Source: Phoebastria nigripes (taxonomy: Eukaryota > Chordata > Aves > Procellariiformes > Diomedeidae). Taken from it: a DNA stretch of 64,000 nt. The translations under genes and the position numbers were made by a program. Shown one piece after another: positions 22,393-31,600 of this stretch. The stretch covers positions 842,897 through 906,896 of the forward strand of contig JAYKAV010002342.1 of assembly GCA_035582835.1 (NCBI GenBank), read 5' to 3'. The number at the start of each line of letters is the position of its first letter. Positions within the stretch are counted from its first letter, which is position 1. The notes beneath the pieces were generated by a model. It was not told the origin of the DNA and did no database searches. It saw nothing but the letters and a program-made list of their open reading frames with translations.

Positions 22393-23274
22393 TCAATATT
22401 CAGCACTCTCAAACCTTAAGGTCTGTCCTTCGTGCTCAGCATAGCTGTTCCCCAGTGGTGGCCCATACCGATAGGTCTCCACGCTCTCAGCTGGTTCGGA
22501 TTTTGGGGGCACTGGGTCATGCTGGTAGAGCAATGCTGACTTTATCATCCCAAAGTCTTCCTGAACCTTCATCCCTGAATAAATAGCGCCCGAGACGTTC
22601 TCTGCTACATGGGTATAACTCTGAAGATTTTTCATATCGCAGAGGTTGTTGCTGTATTTCAGCGCAGATGGCTTGTAGGCCTGGTAGGACACCTTGGTGG
22701 TGGTTGTGATGACTGTTTGCAATGGCGGGGCTATGGGAGAGGGGCTGGGACCATACCTGCAGGGGTAGTCCCCACTGTAGTAAGGGTGGTTAGTGCTCGT
22801 TTGCATCTGTGCATAGTCACTCCGGTCTCCGCTGCCAGTTTTCCCCCAAGCTGGTTTCAGTCCATAATGTTTGCCAGGGTTATCAAAGCTCTTATCATGG
22901 GCGGTCACAGTGTTGTAGTGAGATCCATTCAAACCAAGGGGGTCGGCATCGATGGCAGGACTTGTCAGATCTTTGTAAAATGCTGGGTAAGGGCTGGAGC
23001 TTATAAAGGTAGGAACTCCAAACTCATAACTGCATGGCCTGGGCATGTAGATCCTTGGATTGGGGCACTTTGGGTATGGCNATAGCTGGTCCTCTTGGAA
23101 GCTGGCTGAGTCGTAAGGTGCTTTGTAGAGGTCAGCGTTTTGCAGCGAAGGGTAAGACTGGGCTGGAATCGAAAAATTGGTGTCTGTGATGATACCGACC
23201 CTTTCTGGGCCATCCATGCAGGGCAGATTCTGTAGGTTATTGGTGTAACCGCTGCTGTCATGATACCTTCCTGC
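22393..23274 (-). CDS. GCM2: GCM2 coding exon 5 and stop
   Basis: An 882-nt terminal exon with acceptor CCTTGTCAG. It encodes 293 residues from [13 protein letters not shown] to the C-terminal SAEY and TGA (22395-22393). The transactivation half contains [14 protein letters not shown] and [15 protein letters not shown], both conserved in GCM2. The base at 23081 is N, giving a TNG codon that could be Leu, Ser, Trp or stop. The open frame upstream of 23274 (to 23361) is intron. Confidence 0.95.
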   Translation of the reverse strand, partial: AGRYHDSSGYTNNLQNLPCMDGPERVGIITDTNFSIPAQSYPSLQNADLYKAPYDSASFQEDQLXPYPKCPNPRIYMPRPCSYEFGVPTFISSSPYPAFYKDLTSPAIDADPLGLNGSHYNTVTAHDKSFDNPGKHYGLKPAWGKTGSGDRSDYAQMQTSTNHPYYSGDYPCRYGPSPSPIAPPLQTVITTTTKVSYQAYKPSALKYSNNLCDMKNLQSYTHVAENVSGAIYSGMKVQEDFGMIKSALLYQHDPVPPKSEPAESVETYRYGPPLGNSYAEHEGQTLRFESAEY

Positions 23275-26200
23275 CTGACAAGGACAAGTAGATCTTTGAG
23301 ATTTGGGAATCAATACTGCCCGCACACACAGGTATGTCTCAACGGTTGCGCTATTGCTCATTTCAGCCCCAAATGAACAGATGTAGCATGGTGTAAAGCT
23401 TTGCTTTGCCCTGGGATCCCTGGTATGTAGTTATGACACCTTTTTAATTGACTAAAAAAAAAAAGTCTTGACTTACCTCTGAGTTTAGAGGTCTCTTTTT
23501 CTGGGAATGGTGAGAAAAGGATATTTGCTTCTTAATTGCACTTCGTCTTGCCTCTGCCTCCAATTTGCTCTCTGGCCTGGGGTGGTCATGGACTCCTTTA
23601 GCCTAAATTAGGTTTAACACAGAATTAGATGTGAACTGGAAGGGGATAAGAGAAGAGAAAATGCAATAGTAGAATGAGAGGTAGCCACAGCATGGTCTGT
23701 GGTTTGGCACAAGAGAACGGGGAGGAGAAACTAAACAACAAGGAGGGATTAAATTTAAAAATAAATAAAATAAATCATGATTTGCGGGTAGCTAGAAGAA
23801 AAAAAGTGAGGGAGAAGTCAGTGAGAATTGCAGAGCTGCAAGGCTGGATGATGAAGGAGTGACNGTGTTACCTATGTTTGTGACATTCAGGAGTAGCTGA
23901 TTAGAACCAAGGGAGAAAAAAGGTTATAAATTTAGTTTGGTTGATTTTCTGCAGTCCAGGATCTCAGTTCTGCTTTATAACAGCCATCACTAAAACAGCA
24001 TAAATAGGCTTTAAAGAGGTTTCAAGCCACCAGATGACAAATGTTCTCTACCCTAAAAACAGTAAACACCTTCTTGAAGAGGACTGAAAAGTATACCCTG
24101 GAAAGCCATCCAAAGATGCTCTGCTATTGAAACATCTGTGGATATGCAGATCTGTGTATTCAAAGCTATATTGATATATGATAAAACAATATATTCTACA
24201 TATCCTTACACATTACATTTCCCTACATGGACGTCCATATAGTCCCTAACACAAAGTAGGAAACTTAAAATTGCTTTTACAATGCTGTCCTCTCTCAAGT
24301 AGAATTTAACTTCTAAGTGAGGATTTATTGACTATTTTGATGGTAAAAATCTTCAGTTTTCGCACAGCTGTAACAGAATATCTGAATGATACTACTACTG
24401 AAAAAAAAACCCAACAGGTGAGAATTTGGGAATGTGGCCAGTTTGCTTCCATTTGCTGACTGGAGAACAGAATTCACTGCAGCGTGGGTCAGGGGAAAAA
24501 AAAAAAAAAAAAATCATCCAGCAGAGAATGTAATCTCATAGAACAGAAGCTTTTTGTGAATTTTTTTTGTCCTAATGTTGCTAAAAAAGAACAAATCAAC
24601 ATGAAATTGTAAATTTTAGCTTTCTAAATGTCCTTTTTTCTGACAAGTTTTTAAATTCTCTTAATATTCAAAGGTTCTTTTCACATTTCAATTTGTACAA
24701 TTTAAGTAAGGCTTTTACTTTCCCCATTTATTTATTTTGACAGGAAATAAATATTAGGTCCTTGGTGACATTCAGTTGTCAGACACACCAGGGTGCACGA
24801 CAACCTTTGTGTTCATATTTGTGTACTGTAAACAGGAGAATTTTAGACATCTATAATGATGTTATAGTTAAAATTGAATATAGTTAACCCTCAAGTACCC
24901 TCAAGACACCCAAGTGCTATTGTTTTATTTGTTCTTGCCATGTTCGTAATACAGAGTCAATTCAGTCATGGACCAGAACTCCACTGTGCTCACCATGCTC
25001 AGTGTCACACACGAAAAAAAAAAAAAAGGGGGGGGGATGGGGAAAGAAATCTCCCTATGTATATGTGTATAGGTATAGTTTTTGTGTGTCTGTGTGCACA
25101 TGTATATGCGTGCTTTTTACCTGGAAAAATATTGCTTTGCCATCAAGCCTCCAGAAGTTAGTGACTGGATAGCCACTGTGTCCTCGGCAAGGAATCAGCT
25201 CAAGGGCTGAGTTACAGTTTGGGCAGGCCTTCTCTGTGAACAGAGGTAAAGAAACTACTGAAGACACTGGTTAAAGGTGAGGGTGTCATCTGAGAGTAAA
25301 CAGAGCTCAAGAGCAATATGATCAGCCTTCACTGAAATTCAGATTAAAATATGATGTTCAAGGAAACGCAACATAGACTACCAAGCATAACTGAATGGTA
25401 TGGACTAGAGCTGCATACTTGATATAAATGCTAACNAGTTGAAGGACTGTAGGTCCATTTCCCCTTAAGTATTTACAGACTGATGTTGACGAAATTTGGA
25501 ACTAAATATATTCATCACACTCTTTGCAATTACGCCTTAGTCTGCATGCAAGTAAGGACAATCCCGGTTTGGAAATCAGGCCCAACTGAAAGAAATGGGG
25601 TCCCTTGGGCATCCCAACTCTCACTTTGCTGCTTCTGCCGAGCCTTGTCGCATATGGCGGGGCGAAGCTGCAGCCTGGCTCCGCCGGGCAGAGCGCAGCT
25701 CCTGGCGCACACCACCACCCCCAAGCAGGACTTCTTGAGGATCTGGCAGTTGTGGTTGTTGGTGTTGCGCATGGCCCAGCCGCTGAGGTGTCTCTGCGCG
25801 TTTTTCTCCTCGCTGGAGTAGATGAACCGCACGTAGCCATCGGGCCATTCCTGGAAGGCATCAAAGTGCTTGGGCTCCTGCGGCAGGGCAAGTGGGGTTG
25901 GGAGAGCAAGGCAGCAAGGAGGAGAGCAAGAGAATATTAGCAGGGTATCGCAACCTGATGGTTTTGCCCTGTTACAGAATACATAATGGGAAAAAAAAGG
26001 CTTTTTCTATGACCACCCAAGCAGCAGAAAAAAATTATTGAAAGAATAGCTTATTCAGAAATGCTCTATANAAGGGGAAAAGCAGTCTGAGCTTCCATGT
26101 TTCAAAAGAAAGTCAGGATCCTTTCATCTTTTGTATCATGATGTGTAATAACATGGTCTGTTGTCACAGATGCCTCTCTGCAGTGAGGTTACTCAGCCAT

Positions 26201-27213
26201 ATTACCAGAACTTAATGAGTGGTCTACCACTGATGTGCCCAGACAGGACAGAAGCTGCCCCGCTCATACTTGCTATTAGGTTCTCCTCATTGTGGAATTG
26301 TGTACCTGCAGGCTGGAAACTAGAAGTTTTAGCTAAGGAATGGTTTCTTAAAGTGCATCTAATCTAAGTTGAATAAGGCTTCTACCAAAAAATAAAAATA
26401 AAGAAATTTGCCATTGAAAATATACTTCCAATATACATATAGTANTTTGGCGAAAGAACATTTCAATTTGGGATGTTGCTGGCTTTCTGGAGTTCCTTAC
26501 CAGAATGTAATTACCCAGACAATTAAAGAATGACTAAGATTTTAAACTTCAAATATCTACAGTGCAAGTAAAGAGTTCCTGCAACACTCATTTAACATAC
26601 ATATGTACTACATGTGAGCAATCCCAGTGAATGCAGGTAAACTACCAGCATTTACGTTAAGCCATTCTATAATTGCATGGGCTCTGTAAAATTAAATAAA
26701 CTCTAAGACGAAAAAAGTTGTGAATTGACAACGCATTTGGAGCTCACAACTAGAAAAAAAAAGTGGAATGCTCATTGACAATAAAATGTCACATCAACAG
26801 ACAAAATATTTAGATGGCTTTAATTATATTAACAGAAAATAGTCAATCCAAGCTTCTTTTTGACATTTCTTTAAATGAAGAACAAGGGAGGAGAAAACTG
26901 GCTGAACAGTGAAGCTGAAGATTGTTTTAGGAGTTCATGCACTAGCCAAAGCTGTGTATCAAATCCATATTTTTATTACATGTCATTTTGTAAGGACTAC
27001 TGCAGCCCATCAAGACCCATATAATTATATTTGAAAAGCTACGGGAGAAGTAAACTAGCTGTAAAACGAAGCTTTGCCCAGAGGAAAGGTTTTTCCCCTG
27101 GCACCCCAGCCGCCTGGCCCCCCGTTATAGCCAGACAGGGATTTTTTTCTACCGCGCGCCCTGCCCGGTACCTGCGGCAGCTTGGGGTCGTTGATGTCCC
27201 AGGTGAGCTTCAT
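22393..27213 (-). CDS. GCM2: GCM2, glial cells missing homolog 2 (five coding exons, complete)
   Basis: GCM2 is the zinc-dependent GCM-domain transcription factor that specifies the parathyroid gland. Five exons join in frame into about 471 aa (human about 506). The GCM domain spans about residues 3-161: WDINDP (5-10), [15 protein letters not shown], the CPNC and [11 protein letters not shown] segments, and the basic HDHPRPESK end. The C-terminal half (exon 5) is proline/tyrosine-rich and carries the conserved [15 protein letters not shown] block typical of GCM2. GCM1 is excluded by the domain sequence and by the downstream block. All junctions are GT-AG with matching phases. GCM2 is head to head with SYCP2L. 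One codon in exon 5 contains an N and reads TNG. The N-terminus is uncertain: no ATG equivalent to the longer human leader was identified, so the nearest conserved Met is used. Confidence 0.95.
23477..23602 (-). CDS. GCM2: GCM2 coding exon 4
   Basis: A 126-nt exon of exactly 42 codons, acceptor CTAATTTAG and donor GAG|GTAAGT. It begins [13 protein letters not shown], the end of the GCM domain with a zinc-binding HDH, and continues through a basic KKQ...QKKR segment that may serve in nuclear import. It lacks a long ATG-started ORF and was found by homology. Confidence 0.95.
25121..25233 (-). CDS. GCM2: GCM2 coding exon 3 (GCM domain)
   Basis: A 113-nt exon, acceptor GTTCACAG and donor CAG|GTAAAA. 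It completes the split Lys and encodes [20 protein letters not shown] to KAIFFQ, with Cys and His ligands of the GCM zinc sites. Confidence 0.96.
25625..25877 (-). CDS. GCM2: GCM2 coding exon 2 (GCM domain)
   Basis: A 253-nt exon, acceptor CTGCCGCAG and donor CAAA|GTGAGA. It runs from [15 protein letters not shown] to CDKARQKQQ and encodes most of the DNA-binding beta-sheet, with [10 protein letters not shown] and [10 protein letters not shown]. It ends with one base of a split Lys codon. Confidence 0.96.
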
Positions 27214-27560
27214 ACCGGGGGGGTGGTAGCGGGTGGTGACTCCCGCCTTTTTATGCGGTCGGGGGCGTCCCCAGAGTGGGAGGGGGCGGTACTGCTGCCC
27301 CGCCTGCGAACCCCCCCCGCCCGGGCGGGCAGGGTCTGCTTCCCCCTCCGCCCCCCAAGCGGGCTCCGCTGCGGTTACCTGGAGGTGGGGAGCAGCCGAG
27401 GGGGTCTTGCTCGAATCCCCACCCCCAGCACGGGGGGCCGTGACCTCTGCAAATCTGAGCAGGGTCTGGAAGTCTAATCCGGCAGGGTGCGGGACCGGAG
27501 GGGTGCCCATCTCCGGGCGCAGCTCTGCCCCGCCGGGATGCCGCTAGCGTTTGATTTCCA
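27090..27560 (-). promoter_or_regulatory. GCM2: CpG island at the GCM2 5' end
   Basis: A GC- and CpG-rich block containing the first coding exon. On the minus strand CATAAAAAGG (27255-27246) resembles a TATA box, but it would place the start site only about 10 bases before the annotated ATG. Confidence 0.55.
27172..27213 (-). CDS. GCM2: GCM2 coding exon 1
   Basis: Encodes [14 protein letters not shown] and ends at the donor CAG|GTACCG in phase 0. The reading frame stays open far upstream (to 27510) through GC-rich sequence that does not look like GCM2, so the Met directly before the GCM domain is taken as the start. Mammalian GCM2 has about 16 more residues, so an extra N-terminal piece may exist. 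Confidence 0.8.
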
Positions 27561-28099
27561 GTGCGGCTTGGAGCTGCCTGCAGCTAGAAAAGCCCCTGGA
27601 GGGAGTCAGAGAGACTGTACGAATAACCTGCTCTTCCTTAAATACAGGTGTGCACCTGCTCTTTAGGTTTAGGTGTAAACGAATTAAGTGTTATTAAGCG
27701 TGCTCTCCCTTCACGCTGTGCTCTCTGATACAAGGCTTAAGACACAAAACTGGAATCAGTGCCATCGGTGATCAGCGTATTGTAACTTATTAGGAAGTTA
27801 CAGGTAACATTTCTTACCCTCTTCTTTTCGGAAAAAATAGCCAATGGGGCTTTTTTTTTTTTTGGGGGGGGGGGAAGTTTGCTTTTAGCTCTCGGAAACA
27901 GAAAGAAAAACAATAAAGCACGCATAACATTATAGAGACTGAGTCGTTAAATGGCTAGTGCTGCTATAACCCTTTGAACGATCCCACCTGCTCTGACAGA
28001 TTTGCACATTCGCTTCCATTCTCTTTAGTCCCCTCTAAAAACTTACCGGACTTTACTCTTAGTTTTACAAAATAAAAACCAGACTGCAGCAGAAAACGC
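27561..28099. other. GCM2-SYCP2L divergent intergenic spacer
   Basis: Between two CpG islands; no ORF of note. It contains the T13-G11 tract at 27851-27874. Shared regulation of the two genes is possible but nothing in the sequence proves it. Confidence 0.5.
27851..27874. repeat. T13-G11 composite homopolymer
   Basis: Thirteen T directly followed by eleven G, in the spacer between GCM2 and SYCP2L. Confidence 0.9.
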
Positions 28100-28650
28100 C
28101 GGCTGTGACATCCCCCGCCCCCCGACAGAGAGCAGCCCTGGCAGAGCTGTTGGGCTCCTCTTCTGCAGCTCGGACGGGCTGTCAAACGCCGGCACCTGGG
28201 TGCGGGGGGGCCCTTCCGAGCCGCCGCACAGCTGCGGCTTTTTAGTGCGGGTGCGAAACTCGGCTTTTTCCCCCCCCCTCTTTTTTTTTTTTTCCTTCTC
28301 CCCACTACCGGAGCCGGGGACAGAGTTAGGTTTGCTGAGCAAAGGAGAGTGCTCGGAGCCGTGGGACAACGCTGGCGAGCGTCTCCCCTCCACCCCAAAC
28401 GCGGGTTTATCCAGCAGTAGCTGGCCGCGGTCGTGCGAGGGTGGTGGGGAAGGGGGTGAAGCAGCCCCAGCACCTTTCCTTCTCCCCACCCCGGCTCCCG
28501 GGCCGCCCCCCGCGCCATGGCCCAGGTAAGCGCCGCTCCCTGCGGCGGGGAACCGGCAGCCGGGCCGGGGGCTGGGGGGGGGGGGGCGGGACACACACAC
28601 AGCGTGATCCCCCCCGGGGGCACCCGCGGGGCCCCGCTATGGCTTCTGGT
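28100..28650 (+). promoter_or_regulatory. SYCP2L: CpG island, SYCP2L promoter
   Basis: A GC-rich block with many CpGs that surrounds the SYCP2L start codon and its first donor. Long ORFs on the opposite strand here are artefacts of base composition. The edges are approximate. Confidence 0.7.
28517..28525 (+). CDS. SYCP2L: SYCP2L coding exon 1
   Basis: ATG GCC CAG followed by GTAAGC: only three codons (MAQ) are coding. The context GCGCCATGG is an excellent Kozak match. It joins in phase 0 to exon 2. Confidence 0.75.
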
Positions 28651-31600
28651 GGTCGCGGCTTTGGTAAATCTCCAGTTTGGAAGCGTGGGGTGATTTGGAA
28701 ACTTTCCTTAGGAAATAAAGAAGGAAAAACAGCCTTCTGGGAGACAGAGAGAGTGTGAGTAAACGGTCTTCAGCTTTTGGGCAGAAGTAGTGCTTTTTTC
28801 TGTACTTTTCTCTCCCTTTTCTTTTTAAAGGAAGAAAAAAGTGAAGAACGGAATAGAGAGGTGAATGGCAACATGGCAGCCAGAGCAGAAGACTATGTAA
28901 ATATCTTTTAAATGCATCCTTAGCTTTATCTTGCAAGTAGTTGTATATATATTTAAAGGTGCATTCTTAAACGGACATGGCATGACCTAGAATTTTTAGT
29001 AATTTAATGTAATGTGGGAATTGCAGCAGACCCCTTAATCTTTTCTTTAGTAAGTGGGAAGAAATGATTGTAATAGTTGTGGGACATGGTAAGAATTACA
29101 AATTGAGTGCACTAAAGGAGTTGCTTATTTCCTTATTCAGTATCCTTTAAGATTACTCAGTTTTGAAGGTCCTGTCTCTTTGCGAGACTAAGACTGATGT
29201 TTCATCTTCAGATGTAACAGTAAAATGAAAGTAGAGAAACAAACAAGGTAAAAAACAAATAAACAAAAAGCCTACAACTTTTAAAATAGCATTACAAGTA
29301 TTTTCTTATAATCAGTGCTGCAAGGATTTAAATGCCCACTTATTTTAATTGCTAGTTGTTTGCTTCCCCTCCCTCCGCAGCTTGAATCGCTTCTCACTGA
29401 CGCTTTTAAGGGGAAGGGATTTCAGAAAATAAGCGAACTGCTTCAGGAGAGAGAAATAGAGCCTCCCCAGAAATACAGTGAATCTCTCTTCAATCAGCTA
29501 GACAAAGGACTGAGAAAGGTGAGTACCATAAATAATCTTAACTGTCTTAATGGCCAGCTCAATGGGTATCAGACTATTAAAGCACGGTGCTCTGTGTTTC
29601 TGTAGGAGCTGGACAAGAATGAATTCCAGAATGTTTCGCTGCTGCTGAAATGTATTCAGCTCTACCTTAAAAGTGATCTTCAAGAAGGGATGAGTTTGTT
29701 TATTGAGCAAGGACTGGTAGAAAAGATGAGTATAATACTATACACAAGTTACTAATGTGGTTTAAGGTTGCTTGCATCAGGAAAAGAACTGCCAGGAAGT
29801 GAGAACTAGAGGATGGCACGTTGACCATGCAGAAACAAAATGGTTTTTTAATATATTGCATGAGCTGAGTGGGAAAAAATGTTTACTTTCATTGCATTGC
29901 TTTCAGTACAGCAGCTAGCATCATGGCTTCACTTATCACCTGACTTAATGGATTTGTGTGGGGGGTTTTAAGCTGACAATGGAAGGAGAAGATGAGTTTA
30001 GATGAGTCCCATCTGTGAAATGATATAGAATTTCTAAATACGTTTTAAGTGCTCCAGCAAAATACAATTTTAGTAATAGAATTGATGAGCAGTTTGTGCT
30101 TTCATAATTTTAAAAGCTGATATACTCTTTATGAAGGTCCTTTTTTAGATATGTAGTAAACCAGATGCATTTAATCTGCAGTTGTCTTTTACGCTTTCAG
30201 CTAGTAATACTTGTAGTAGCAGAAATGCACTTGTGCCTAAGAGGAGTAATACCTGGATCTAAGGTAGCTAGGAGGGAACAGTTAACACTCACTCTCTGTT
30301 AGCAGAGTTGTACCAAGGAGTCCTCAGTCCAAAATGTTGTAATCCTGCTTTGTAATTATACTTTTCAGGGATACAGTTTATCAAAATTCCTGTATGGAGA
30401 GATTATTAATGAAGTTTCACCAACCTGAGCTCTGTACTTCCAGTGAAGCATAGATTTCTAGTTAGCCATAGGTGTGTGATGCTATGCAATATGTTTAATA
30501 ACATAAAGTATTAAAATAACGACTTTGAAAAAGCTTGATGAATTTTTAAAACGTTATTTCACTGTGAATTGATGTCCTCTAGAAATTTCCATAGGAGTTA
30601 TGATGCCACTAGCACTGTGCATTGTGTCAAGGAGGTCCTGAGCACCGAGAGTGGGTGCCTTGAGAAAGGAGGACAAAAGGAGGGCTGGGGGAGGATAAGT
30701 GCTGCTGAGTGGGTGTCAGGGTGGCACTTTTCATGTCGTCCTAGCAAAATTCGAGCTCCTTAATTGCTGTGTAGCTATTGACACAGTACATGACTCTGAA
30801 GTTTAAGGACTAAAAAACAACTATCTACGTGCGTAAGGTTTCCTGCAGATATATTTACTTTAAGCATCATTAACCCTTCTTCCCAGGTTTTAACTGATTC
30901 TTTTAACTTTTACCTGGTATCTTGGTTTCAAAGAGCAAGAGCATTTGTGATCCTCATCGACCCAAACGAGAATAAATTTTTGATGTTACTTCTTGAAGAC
31001 TTCTTTGACTCTGCACTGGTATGTACGTGCGTTAAGGGGGCAGAAGGGTTACCTTTGTTGGATAAGAAAGACATTGTTCACAAACAGCTTTCTGTTAAAA
31101 AATAAATAGTTACGCAGACCTTGTGCTCTAGGACTGAGCCTGGGACGCAGCTCAGGTGGTGGGGATGGGCAGTGCCCAGGAGCCTGCTCTGGGCTGGCAT
31201 TAGGCTGAGGTTTGATGCACCTGGGAGAAGCTGCTGTGGGGCTGCACAGGGCTGCAGCGTTTTCTCATTTTCTAACATGAAGCCAAGTGTTTGTTTTTGC
31301 AGGAGAGTGTGCAAGAAGTTCTGATGCATTTTGTAAACAAAAGCTTTTGTGCTGAAGCCCTTGTTTAAAAACCCAAGCTACTGCCACTGAGCTGCACCTT
31401 ACGTGCAAATGTGTTTGCCAAGGTAGTCCTGGCGATTTGTTCCTACGGTGTTTGAAACGGCTGATTTACTTTTAAAGAATAAGCTGAACTGCTTACAATT
31501 CTCATTTAGGTTTCTATTTTAAATATTCATAACTTTAAAGGTATTGGAGGCCTAGTGATGTAAATTCTCAGTAGGAAGAATGCTTTTAGCTTCTTTCCCC

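Noticed and set aside
22609..23085. 158-aa plus-strand ORF
   Set aside because: Antisense shadow of GCM2 exon 5.
27214..27510. In-frame N-terminal extension of GCM2 by about 99 residues
   Set aside because: Residues are Gly/Pro/Ala-rich, unlike any GCM2 leader, and the segment spans a TATA-like element; the open frame reflects GC richness.
27964..28623. 219-aa minus-strand ORF in the SYCP2L island
   Set aside because: Compositional ORF antisense to the SYCP2L start; no motif.
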